Positions 40,001 to 43,026 of a DNA stretch of 64,000 nucleotides are shown piece after piece. The position numbers and the translations under genes were made by a program. Each line of letters starts with the position of its first letter. Positions within the stretch are counted from its first letter, which is position 1. Where the stretch lies: NCBI GenBank assembly GCA_947561585.1, contig CANNZV010000867.1:62001-126000 (forward strand), given 5' to 3'. The stretch is from Caprella mutica. Its lineage: Eukaryota; Arthropoda; Malacostraca; Amphipoda; Caprellidae. Below the pieces are notes generated by a model. The model was not told the origin of the DNA and did not search any database. It was given only the letters and a program-made list of their open reading frames with translations.

Positions 40001-42968
40001 TTGGGGGAAGACTTCTGTGGCTGTCATTGTATCTATTTTGAATAGAGTCCACTGCACTATACTGAGGCTCTTGGTCAATAAGTGGAAATGGCTGCTCACC
40101 ACCAAAGCCATAGTACTTCCTGGACGTGTTCCCCTCTATGGGCAGAACTATGAGCTTATTATCGTTGGGTTTGAAGGAGGAGGCGTCTTTGATCGTAATG
40201 TGCGGATCATCTCCATCGCATTTCTTGGATTCTCTGTGTTCGCGCTGTCTGCTGACATCGCTTTTAGGTAGAGGAATGGCGTACAGTTGTTGGGGATTGG
40301 GGTGTCCTACAGGTCTAGACATTGAAGTGGAGGAGTTGTTACACCCAGAGAGAGAAGAGTCGGAAATACATTTTGAGGAGTCGTAGGTGTCTGAGGAGAC
40401 TGTATCTCCAGCATACAGAGACTCTGAGACTTGTGAGGCTTGGTACAGCTTCTCTGAATTCACATGATTTAAGGGAGGTAGAGTTTGTTGATTCCTAGTG
40501 AAGTGTTGGCCTGTGAGGTTACCGTGTGCCAACTCATTGGGAGGAGAGGTAGTGCTGTGTCTGTGTGTTGAGACAGCTTGATCTGTGTTGGAGATGGTCT
40601 GACTCAAGTTACTCAGTGGATGGTGAGCGGTATCTCCAAAAACCTGAAAAAATTAAATTGTTAGTTTTCACACTCAAACCAAAAATGAAATTAGTAAATC
40701 ATGGGACTAGAATAAAATCTAGATAACTAATAACAAGATTGGTAGTCTTACCACTTTATCATCCTTTGGTTGGTAGCTATGAAAGAGAATAAGTAATATT
40801 CAGAGAATAGGAGGTGAAAACATTAAATCAAATAAACAGATGCTACGTATGACCATTTCGTTAACTATTTAGTCTGTTAATTGGCTATACACTGTATATG
40901 TTCTTGATGCAGGAAGTACCTAGCATGCATTACCTGCTGCAGAAAGTCTTGCGAAGAAGGCAGAAGGACTATCTTTATCTCTGATGTACAGTTCTGCACC
41001 ACCTTCACCACGTCTTGGAAGGAGAGCGCCTTTCCCCCCACTGCCACCCCCTGCACACTCACTATTCTCTCGCCTGGGGGAGGAAGAAGGTAAGAAATGG
41101 GCTGCAAGTCACTCATCCTATCTGTGACATGCCACTAGTAACTGTTATTGTGGAACATTTTGGTCACAGTTGTTATTGTACAGTCACTCTTCCGTTAGAG
41201 GGAAATAATTTACCTTAGTTATTATTAGCTATAGTAAGGAATTAAAGACTCTATAACAGTAACAGGGGCTATGATTATAGTGAGGAATTGATGACTGCTG
41301 GCTTCTAAAGTTCGTAATAGTTAAAGATATTTCGATAGTTCTCTTAGACCGTTTTCAAGTAAAATTAAAAAATAGAACGTAATTGAATTTTCCTATTTAT
41401 TGGCATCTATGGCCTATCTAATCAAAAGAGTTCACCACGAAACTAATAGGTAATGGTGAGTAAGAGAGTTCACCACGAGACTAATAGGTAATGGTGAGTA
41501 AGAGAATTCAACACGAAACTAATAGGTAATGGTGAGTAAGAGAGTTCAACACGAAACTAATAGGTAATGGTGAGTAAGAGAGTTCAACACGAAACTAATA
41601 GGTAATGGTGAGTAAGAGAGTTCAACACGAAACTAATAGGTAATGGTGAGTAAGAGAGTTCAACACGAAACTAATAGGTAATGGTGAGTAAGAGAGTTCA
41701 ACACGAAACTAATAGGTAATGGTGAGTAAGAGAGTTCAACACGAAACTAATAGGTAATGGTGAGTAAGAGAGTTCAACACGAAACTAATAGGTAATGGTG
41801 AGTAAGAGAGTTCACCACCAGACTAAAGGTAATGGTGAGTAAGAGAGTTCACCACCAGACTAAAGGTAATGGTGAGTAAGAGAGTTCACCACCAGACTAA
41901 AGGTAATGGTGAGTAAGAGAGTTCACCACCAGACTAAAGAATGGTGAGTAAGAGAGTTCACCACCAGACTAATATATAATGGTGATTAAGAGAGTTCACC
42001 ACCAGACTAATAGGTAATGGTGAGTAAGAGAGTTCACCACCAGACTAAAGAATGGTGAGTAAGAGAGTTCACCACCAGACTAATATATAATGGTGAGTAA
42101 GAGAGTTCACCACCAGACTAAAGAATGGTGAGTAAGAGAGTTCACCACCAGACTAATAGGTAATGGTGAGTAAGAGAGTTCACCATCAGACTAATAGGTA
42201 AAGGTGATTGAGAGAGTTCACCACCAGACTAATAGATAATGGTGAGTAAGAGAGTTCACCACCAGACTAATAGATAATGGTGAGTAAGAGAGTTCACCAC
42301 CAGACTAATAGATAATGGTGAGTAAGAGAGTTCACCACCAGACTAATAGGTAATGGTGATTAAGAGAGTTCACCATCAGACTAATAGGTAATGGTGATTA
42401 AGAGAGTTCACCACCAGACTAATAGATAATGGTGAGTAAGAGAGTTCACCACCAGACTAATAGATAATGGTGAGTAAGAGAGTTCACCACCAGACTAATA
42501 GATAATGGTGAGTAAGTTCACCTTTCTTCAGTCCAGCTCTGTGAGCAGGAGATCCAGTCTTCACTCCGATAATGAAGACAGTGTCCAGCACCTGTCTGTC
42601 TCCCCCTTGTTGTACCTGGGGGTAGTCACGCTTATTACGAACAATAGACAAACTGGTGGGAATTATTTGGCAACACTGGTAACTGTGTTACTTAAATTGA
42701 CTAATAATATCAAAGTTTCCATTCTTAACAAGCTTATCGATTTCAATGGGCAACAAAACATTTGCTGTGTCTTCGTATGTACATGCCATCAAATATTGAA
42801 TTATTAAATTACACTATCATTATAACTATAACTAGAGTCTATCCCTGTGATATTATGACTTACTTCTGGAGGAGGGTACACCACGAAATGTCTTAGGGTG
42901 AAGCCGAAGCCACAGTCAGCTGTGCGCCTTAGGACAACTTCCCTCCCGCCCAGAGTGGGCAACGCATT
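330..42968 (-). CDS. ARHGAP21/23-like: ARHGAP21/23-like Rho GTPase-activating protein (PDZ-PH-RhoGAP), whole spliced gene; N-terminal exon(s) uncertain
   Basis: This entry spans 28 exons, each listed separately; together they encode 2423 residues without a start Met. Seen in sequence: PDZ at about residues 9-110 with the carboxylate loop GFGFTLRHF; PH at about 1098-1210, split over three exons; RhoGAP at about 1325-1520 with GASFGVPL, the arginine finger in GIYRIPG (Arg about 1372) and NLAIVFGPTLIR. The tail has VLVSSIISAASRK and KRRHTVGG, which resemble short motifs of vertebrate ARHGAP21. Known of the family: it accelerates GTP hydrolysis on Cdc42/RhoA-type GTPases, with ARF- or membrane-directed PH and PDZ scaffolding. 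The protein is longer than vertebrate ARHGAP21 (about 1,950 residues), mostly because of the low-complexity exons 4 and 25. Two introns near 10 kb are packed with repeats. All splice phases agree, which is strong support. Not settled: the initiator exon, promoter and polyadenylation site. Confidence 0.93.
1094..1765. mobile_element. Foldback MITE with long (about 300-bp) inverted arms, in the last intron
   Basis: The left arm begins GTAAATTGCTCGAAA and the right arm is its reverse complement, with near-perfect pairing over about 300 bp around a centre near 1410. The ends carry short repeats of CAATTGCTCGAAA. An 11-bp direct repeat GACTCCTTGGG (1077-1087 and 1774-1784) flanks it and may be a target duplication, although 6-8 bases separate it from the arms. 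No coding capacity is seen. Confidence 0.85.
1918..2072 (-). CDS. ARHGAP21/23-like: Exon 27: tail
   Basis: 155 bases, phase 1 to 0, acceptor GTCTGCAG, donor GTGAGG. It encodes GSDMLSAITATFEKMRSEAP, a Glu-rich run, and a Gly/Arg/Ser end. Confidence 0.87.
2708..3797. mobile_element. Non-autonomous mariner-type element with ~200-bp terminal inverted repeats
   Basis: Ends CAGGGTGGCGCAAAAAAA and its inverse TTTTTTGCACCACCCTG, flanked by TA. The arms pair for about 190 bp, to AAAAAGGGCTTGCGCGA. The middle 700 bases are AT-rich and show no transposase reading frame. The CAGGGTGG terminus is shared with the elements at 28269 and 61522. Confidence 0.85.
3802..4065. repeat. Dispersed palindromic repeat (GCGTGCCGCCCC family)
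   Basis: The left half carries CCAGGTCATTAAACTATAAT and ACAAACTAGCGG; the right half is an imperfect inverse. Related copies lie at 8120-8240 and 55677-55940. It abuts the mariner-type element. Confidence 0.7.
4469..4684. repeat. 24-bp tandem repeat, 9 copies, at the donor of exon 26
   Basis: The unit contains CCATTCTCCACACCTATCTA. On the minus strand the first, slightly shorter unit starts at intron base +1 (GTGAGTAATGG) and each later unit starts GTGTGGAGAATGG after an AG, so every copy restates an AG-GT border. Confidence 0.93.
4693..4765 (-). CDS. ARHGAP21/23-like: Exon 26: short Ser-rich tail exon
   Basis: 73 bases, phase 0 to 1. It encodes GAVSSDYSNTQYGGNSGVSP and TPDD. Acceptor CCCCTCAG; donor GTGAGT starts the 24-bp tandem array. 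Confidence 0.85.
5425..5844. mobile_element. Diverged family-B MITE split by another dispersed repeat
   Basis: The left remnant has ATCGGTCTCTCTGTTCCACA and the right end AATGTGGAACTGACCGATAG followed by TACGAACTTACCC, the two arms of the foldback family seen at 25323. Between them (5551-5712) is a repeat present in reverse at 52040-52190 (shared AAATGCTGTTAAAGAAAACT and GAGCTTTACCTGT). Confidence 0.65.
5862..6802 (-). CDS. ARHGAP21/23-like: Exon 25: long low-complexity tail
   Basis: 941 bases, phase 1 to 0, open throughout. Ser/Thr/Asn-rich start (EVVKCINKDGSYVFGSRQS), a basic part (RYISQKKMKISAGSRNLKK) and a Pro-rich end (PPLPPPSLLPPVVPPL) that could bind SH3 or WW domains. Acceptor GTTTGCAG, donor GTGAGA. 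Confidence 0.88.
6895..7076 (-). CDS. ARHGAP21/23-like: Exon 24: predicted helical tail segment
   Basis: 182 bases, phase 2 to 1. It encodes a highly charged, probably coiled-coil stretch (FEEETKAMIKNKELLKNEML; LDEALGRAKEDLESYDLMDY). Acceptor AATTACAG, donor GTGACA. Confidence 0.88.
7160..7535 (-). CDS. ARHGAP21/23-like: Exon 23: charged tail
   Basis: 376 bases, phase 1 to 2, acceptor TTCTTTAG, donor GTCAGA. Rich in Arg, Asp, Glu and Ser (DWDHRDAERSRDGGE) and ending in DGPMNTYKDWKANTQERVKR; likely disordered, with a helical end. Confidence 0.88.
7618..7722 (-). CDS. ARHGAP21/23-like: Exon 22: conserved tail motif LVSSI-SAASRK
   Basis: 105 bases, phase 1 to 1. It encodes SDSKKVLVSSIISAASRK and a basic run NKSKSRKSGG. 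ARHGAP21 of vertebrates carries LLVSSIFAAASRKRKK at the same place, so the motif is deeply conserved. The acceptor ends CCAAAG, a weak form. Confidence 0.88.
7856..8009 (-). CDS. ARHGAP21/23-like: Exon 21: post-GAP tail
   Basis: 154 bases, phase 0 to 1, acceptor CTTCCCTCAG, donor GTGAGA. It starts ASWFFSEGD, as in vertebrates (WFF-E directly after the GAP domain), then an acidic and hydrophobic stretch with QALLDNVHKIQG. Confidence 0.9.
8058..8336. repeat. Foldback repeat carrying a GCGTGCCGCCCC-family core
   Basis: Outer arms GACATTTCGTCGACAAGACG and AAAGGGGATATT pair with the inverse at about 8275-8330. The core contains TGCCAGGTCATTAAACAATC, as at 55860. It lies in the intron between exons 20 and 21. 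Confidence 0.7.
8775..8927 (-). CDS. ARHGAP21/23-like: Exon 20: end of RhoGAP domain
   Basis: 153 bases, phase 0 to 0. It encodes SNRMDVHNLAIVFGPTLIRA, with the conserved Asn and FGPTL block, and MVKDMPHQCRIVEALISQ, the last helix. Donor GTGAGT. Confidence 0.96.
8974..9221. mobile_element. Family-A MITE (AGGGCCGTACACACG ends), copy 1
   Basis: Palindromic element of about 250 bp: AGGGCCGTACACACGTAGGG at the left, the inverse at the right, with internal arms GCTAAGCTCCTCCTACTTTT. The flanks are TAA and TTA. Copies 2 and 3 are at 24280 and 56861. The 3-bp TAA-like target points to PIF/Harbinger mobilisation (inference). Confidence 0.85.
9369..9431 (-). CDS. ARHGAP21/23-like: Exon 19: RhoGAP domain
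   Basis: 63 bases, phase 0 to 0. It encodes VHSLPEYNYETLKLLCQHLQ plus K, the LP--H--TL--L--HL helix of RhoGAP domains. Acceptor CTGTCACAG, donor GTGAGT. Confidence 0.94.
9891..10041 (-). CDS. ARHGAP21/23-like: Exon 18: RhoGAP domain
   Basis: 151 bases, phase 2 to 0. It encodes DVNVISSLLKQYFQKLPEPL, the helix that helps bind the GTPase (LK-FFR-LPEPL in the family), then NRDRLTDLREM. Donor GTGAGG. Confidence 0.95.
10186..10638. repeat. 20-bp tandem repeat, about 22 copies, starting at the donor of exon 17
   Basis: Unit GAGTAGCTACTGCTTAAAAT with a few variants (ATACG, CATAA). On the minus strand the first unit begins at intron base +1 (GTGAGCAGTAGCTACTC); later units replace GTGAG with TTAAG, so only the first is a working donor. 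Confidence 0.95.
10642..10814 (-). CDS. ARHGAP21/23-like: Exon 17: RhoGAP domain with arginine finger
   Basis: 173 bases, phase 0 to 2. It encodes ERLVPLVVACCIEAIEVHGM and NTQGIYRIPGNKAAV; Arg in GIYR is the catalytic arginine finger inserted into the GTPase site. The donor GTGAGC is the first base block of a 20-bp tandem array. Confidence 0.96.
10919..11055 (-). CDS. ARHGAP21/23-like: Exon 16: start of RhoGAP domain
   Basis: 137 bases, phase 1 to 0. It encodes a basic helix TWKGLIGKRLKKMQG and then PPGASFGVPLHLCPM, the conserved entry (GASFGV-L--CP) to this family's RhoGAP domain. Acceptor CTCTACAG, donor GTTAGT. Confidence 0.94.
11311..11398. repeat. Duplicated end of exon 15 with its splice donor
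   Basis: The minus-strand block GTGCTGGTGGTAC...CAATG-GTAAG occurs twice, 46 bases apart; the inner copy is the real exon end. The outer copy differs at a few bases and keeps a GTAAGA donor. Confidence 0.88.
11357..11521 (-). CDS. ARHGAP21/23-like: Exon 15: Ser/Thr/Pro-rich linker
   Basis: 165 bases, phase 1 to 1, acceptor CCTCCCCCAG, donor GTAAGT. It encodes TPLPPSRGKKQSS and PFIQKNRKSAGGTPSFN. The final 27 bases and the donor occur a second time in the intron (11311-11345). Confidence 0.87.
11634..11703 (-). CDS. ARHGAP21/23-like: Exon 14: acidic linker
   Basis: 70 bases, phase 0 to 1, acceptor CATTGCAG, donor GTGAGT. It encodes DGESFEQNLDDDSSAADLSR, an acidic Ser-rich linker between PH and RhoGAP. 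Confidence 0.87.
11913..12122 (-). CDS. ARHGAP21/23-like: Exon 13: PH domain, end
   Basis: 210 bases, phase 0 to 0. It encodes PH strands and the closing helix with the invariant Trp: RHVVRLVTPGGTELLLQADS then QGAMSAWVDTL. Acceptor CTCTCAG, donor GTGAGT. The preceding intron is 10 kb. Confidence 0.93.
12123..14228. other. Intron sequence (between exons 12 and 13), first part
   Basis: AT-rich; no exon with matching phase found. A CACCCTGTA at 12317 resembles a mariner terminus without a partner. Short frames near 12470 and 13480 lack any support. Confidence 0.55.
14231..14353. mobile_element. Family-B MITE (GGGTAACTTACGAATTATCGG ends)
   Basis: Hairpin element flanked by TA. Left GGGAAGTTACGAATTGTCGG, right CAGTTCGTAACTTACCC, with arms containing CACATCTTCGG. 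TA targets suggest Tc1/mariner mobilisation. Confidence 0.82.
14519..15279. repeat. 36-bp tandem repeat, about 21 copies
   Basis: The unit contains the near-palindrome CAGTGACACTGTGACAATG plus TAATAACGACACCCC. Because 36 is a multiple of 3, several frames stay open (up to 307 codons), but they are repeat artefacts. It lies in the 10-kb intron between exons 12 and 13. Confidence 0.95.
15510..15625. repeat. 29-bp tandem repeat, 4 copies
   Basis: The unit begins ACAACACATTAAAGATATAA and ends CCATTACCT. Confidence 0.9.
15744..15840. repeat. 18-bp tandem repeat, about 5 copies
   Basis: Unit CATTGCATCACTGTGATT; five near-perfect copies. Confidence 0.93.
16121..16584. repeat. 31-bp tandem repeat, about 15 copies
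   Basis: The unit contains AGTATAAGCCTAGCACTACC and CATTGTGAG/CAG. The phrase ATAAGCCTAGC-CTA also ends the dispersed module at 30500-30870, so the array may have grown from such a copy. Confidence 0.94.
17106..17264. mobile_element. Family-B MITE
   Basis: GGGTTACTTACGAATTATCG at the left and GACCGATAATTCGTAACTTA at the right, with the shared inner arm TCCACATCTTCGGTCATAT. Confidence 0.85.
18324..18383 (-). other. GC-rich island, possible cassette exon (strand uncertain)
   Basis: A 60-base open segment in the 10-kb PH intron, GC-rich against AT-rich surroundings. On the minus strand AAG-GTCC...GGAG-GTGACA gives VQCTGCHHPLYRVSVVPEVE in phase 0/0, matching the flanking PH exons. On the plus strand an overlapping segment (18305-18386) has a better acceptor (GTTTTTTGCTAG) and donor (GTAAGT), reading STCHLHLWHYTDSVQG. 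One of these could be real; I cannot tell which. Confidence 0.3.
18743..18932. repeat. 46-bp tandem repeat, about 4 copies
   Basis: The unit contains GATACACTCCCTATATTGAT and AGTGATACTATGACTATGAT. Confidence 0.9.
19427..19492. repeat. 18-bp tandem repeat, about 3.5 copies
   Basis: Unit TGCACCATACACACACTG; the surrounding bases are rich in CACA. Confidence 0.85.
20100..20694. mobile_element. PIF/Harbinger-type MITE with TAA target duplication
   Basis: Left AGGCAGGTCCACGC, right inverse of AGGGCTGGTCCACAC, flanked by TAA at 20097-99 and 20695-97. It contains two short plus-strand frames (64 and 67 codons) without a recognised domain. Confidence 0.8.
21213..21437. repeat. 21-bp tandem repeat, about 11 copies
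   Basis: Unit begins GTAACGTATAGTCAGGTGGC; the last three copies vary (CATG, CACG). Open frames on both strands are artefacts of the 21-base period. Confidence 0.94.
21679..22098. repeat. 58-bp tandem repeat, 7 intronic copies, containing exon 12 end plus donor
   Basis: Each unit on the minus strand reads TTATTATTTCACAG, then GTCCATACCTATACAG, then GTAAGCACTC. The middle 16 bases are the last 16 of exon 12 and the rest is intron. The eighth, rightmost copy is the real exon end. Confidence 0.96.
22099..22188 (-). CDS. ARHGAP21/23-like: Exon 12: PH domain core
   Basis: 90 bases, phase 0 to 0. It encodes RAVDRSWKAGFGVIKGHLLL and LYKDRSIPIQ, a standard PH strand pair. The last 19 bases plus donor GTAAGC are reiterated in the intron (array at 21679-22098). 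Confidence 0.92.
22434..22545 (-). CDS. ARHGAP21/23-like: Exon 11: entry to PH domain
   Basis: 112 bases, phase 2 to 0, acceptor TGTGTCTCAG, donor GTTAGT. It encodes a Ser/Pro stretch, then EGVHLSYRSSLHYKLVQCDS, the first PH strands before the basic loop. Confidence 0.9.
22588..22725. mobile_element. Family-B MITE, left end truncated
   Basis: The right arm CTGATAATTCGTAACTTACC is complete, with TA after it; the left arm retains only TTTCACATCTTCAGTCATAT. It lies between exons 10 and 11. Confidence 0.78.
22858..22969 (-). CDS. ARHGAP21/23-like: Exon 10: pre-PH linker
   Basis: 112 bases, phase 1 to 2, acceptor CTCCTGCAG, donor GTGAGT. It encodes RVVRRVSYLKATSSDR, matching RRSSYLKATSS of vertebrates, followed by an acidic LSDDEKEFARER. 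Confidence 0.92.
23657..23713 (-). CDS. ARHGAP21/23-like: Exon 9: linker with VPYIEEDSP
   Basis: 57 bases, phase 1 to 1, acceptor CTCCTGCAG, donor GTGAGT. It encodes VPYIEEDSPLVTRRIRQSN; VPYI(D/E)E is also seen at this place in vertebrate members. Confidence 0.88.
24280..24546. mobile_element. Family-A MITE, copy 2
   Basis: AGGGACGTACACACGAAGG ... CGTGTGTACGGCCCT flanked by TAA on both sides. The arms pair nearly end to end around a centre with TACCTGCAGGTA. It ends only 15 bases from exon 8. Confidence 0.88.
24562..24714 (-). CDS. ARHGAP21/23-like: Exon 8: Ser/Pro-rich linker
   Basis: 153 bases, phase 1 to 1. Acceptor CATTCCTCAG, donor GTCTGA. It encodes an acidic start (EDDNNG) and PHSPSRPPRPNYLPI. 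It follows a 10.3-kb repeat-rich intron and lies just beside a MITE. Confidence 0.87.
25323..25510. mobile_element. Family-B MITE, most complete copy
   Basis: GGGTAACTTACGAATTATCG ... CCGATAATTCGTAAGTTACC with TA on both sides (25321-22, 25511-12). The centre holds ATACCAATTAAAA, as in family A copies. Confidence 0.88.
25930..26290. repeat. Dispersed module, copy 1
   Basis: Shares AGAAAAGCTACT, CACTTACCAAGGAATGT and GAAGAGGGAAATGAAGAGGT with copies at 30500-30870 and 59500-59800. The minus strand carries a donor-like TTG-GTAAGT. No reading frame is seen. Confidence 0.7.
26330..28190. other. AT-rich intron sequence
   Basis: Part of the 10.3-kb intron between exons 7 and 8. No exon with matching phase, repeat array or clear mobile element was seen here. 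Confidence 0.6.
28269..28930. mobile_element. Degenerate mariner-like element
   Basis: Terminal repeats CAGGGTGGTCATAAGTAGAG and inverse CTCTACTTATGACCCCCCTC. It contains a truncated transposase on the plus strand. The host DNA on both sides is itself an inverted repeat (28197-28268 against 28931-29000). Confidence 0.8.
28406..28640 (+). pseudogene. Truncated mariner-like transposase
   Basis: A 60-codon frame joins an N-terminal helix-turn-helix-like start (FYTPEQRTLVVKERL) directly to the catalytic end FEHRVVSKAHAIEWSPRSPD, typical of this superfamily (WPPRSPDLTP). After a stop, the next frame reads CHFFWGYF, matching the usual DFFLWGYL, so there is also a frameshift. About two thirds of the enzyme is missing. 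Confidence 0.75.
30500..30870. repeat. Dispersed module, copy 2
   Basis: Contains GCAGAAAAGCTATTTCGTGA, CCTTACCAATGAATGTAACG, GAAATGAAGAGGTGATAGTA and ATAAGCCTAGCGCTATCCTC. Similar length and order to copies 1 and 3. Confidence 0.72.
31391..33053. repeat. 19-bp tandem repeat, about 87 copies
   Basis: Unit GCAGTACAGTAGTCTAACT, with blocks of CAGTACAATAG and GTAGAGTAG variants that recur in order, showing that multi-unit blocks were duplicated. Most units contain ACTGCAGT, a perfect 8-base palindrome. Confidence 0.96.
33060..34500. other. AT-rich intron sequence
   Basis: No exon, array or recognisable mobile element seen, apart from short local direct repeats such as the two blocks with AATGTGCAGTGAGAG-like text near 34110 and 34195. 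Confidence 0.55.
34507..34718. repeat. 22-bp tandem repeat, about 10 copies
   Basis: The unit contains CTCGATACACTATAGCACAG, ending in C or T. Confidence 0.94.
34842..34988. mobile_element. Family-B MITE
   Basis: GGGTAAATTATGAATTATCG at the left and GACCGATAATTCGTAATTTC at the right; the arms are almost fully complementary. It lies beside exon 7. Confidence 0.84.
35037..35126 (-). CDS. ARHGAP21/23-like: Exon 7: linker
   Basis: 90 bases, phase 1 to 1. It encodes AVPSGNEFFLVNGVKSGPMY and YDAFYGYTYR, which look conserved (aromatic-rich). Acceptor TTAACAG; the donor GTGTGT is weaker than most in this gene. Confidence 0.83.
36264..36431 (-). CDS. ARHGAP21/23-like: Exon 6: Pro/Thr-rich linker
   Basis: 168 bases, phase 1 to 1, acceptor TATCAG, donor GTAAGT. 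It encodes DERQIPPRVPRHSTPLTPTE and a region with MIVGGPHVHCPPPEGW. No domain is recognised. Confidence 0.87.
36503..36709. mobile_element. Family-B MITE
   Basis: GGGCTAAAGTACGAATTATC at the left, GACCGATAATTCGCAACTTA at the right, then TA. It lies between exons 5 and 6. Confidence 0.82.
37450..37617 (-). CDS. ARHGAP21/23-like: Exon 5: linker
   Basis: 168 bases, phase 1 to 1. Acceptor is in TTGTTTTCGTAACCCAG, donor GTACTT. It encodes VPRELGTYFNAPSRRSVDLS and a Ser-rich end. A 122-codon ORF on the opposite strand is a shadow of this exon. Confidence 0.85.
37854..37901. mobile_element. 48-bp mini-derivative of the family-B MITE
   Basis: GAGTAAGTTCTTAA and the inverse TTAAGAACTTACCC, flanked by TA, enclosing the family piece GTGGAACTGACCGATAAT. 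It looks like an internally deleted copy. Confidence 0.7.
38489..40643 (-). CDS. ARHGAP21/23-like: Exon 4: long low-complexity linker
   Basis: 2155 bases, phase 0 to 1, one open frame of 718 codons. It is rich in Ser, Pro, Tyr, Gln and Asn with no recognised fold, so probably disordered. A basic, more conserved-looking end contains AWVGDNDRIKNLQIVSKRAK and RRSNFSQRKQEFERMEAAS. Vertebrate orthologues also have a giant exon here. Of two possible donors (GTAAGT at 38488 or 38468), the first fits the phase of the next exon. Confidence 0.92.
40934..41073 (-). CDS. ARHGAP21/23-like: Exon 3: PDZ domain, end
   Basis: 140 bases, phase 1 to 0. It encodes GERIVSVQGVAVGGKALSF and then QDVVKVVQNCTSEIKIVLLP, the last helix and strand of the PDZ fold (compare [20 protein letters not shown] in vertebrates). 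Acceptor CCCCCAG, donor GTAATG. Confidence 0.92.
41423..42516. repeat. 38-bp tandem repeat, about 28 copies, starting at the donor of exon 2
   Basis: The unit contains AAGAGAGTTCACCACCAGAC and TAATAGGTAATGGTGAGT. On the minus strand the array starts at intron base +1, and each unit restates the donor-like GTGAAC. On the plus strand each unit carries GGTGAGTAAG, a consensus-like donor in the other direction. Three sub-blocks (AACACGAAAC, ACCAGACTAAAG, ACCAGACTAATAG) show its growth history. Confidence 0.96.
42522..42615 (-). CDS. ARHGAP21/23-like: Exon 2: PDZ domain, middle
   Basis: 94 bases, phase 0 to 1. It encodes a PDZ core ending in VKTGSPAHRAGLKKG, the family's conserved GGPAHRAGL stretch. 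The acceptor is placed at CCCCCAG. The donor GTGAAC is directly followed by a 38-bp tandem array whose unit begins with the same GTGAAC. Confidence 0.9.
42864..42968 (-). CDS. ARHGAP21/23-like: Exon 1 found: start of PDZ domain
   Basis: 105 bases, phase 0 to 0, acceptor TTTTCAG and donor GTAAGT. It encodes the first PDZ strand (REVVLRR) and the peptide-binding loop GFGFTLRHFVVYPP, very close to vertebrate ARHGAP21 (GFGFTLRHFIVYPP). There is no in-frame Met, so at least one coding exon lies upstream. Confidence 0.93.
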
Positions 42969-43026
42969 CTGAAAATAAATAAAAGTTATTAATAGAATGT
43001 CAGGGTATTAATATCTGTAAACATGT

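Noticed and set aside
38469..40643. Longer form of exon 4 using the second GTAAGT donor
   Set aside because: It would end in phase 0, but the next exons all enter in phase 1.
40752..40777. A 25-nt exon reading of the segment before exon 4
   Set aside because: The length would break the frame into exon 4; only the shorter 12-nt form is phase-compatible.
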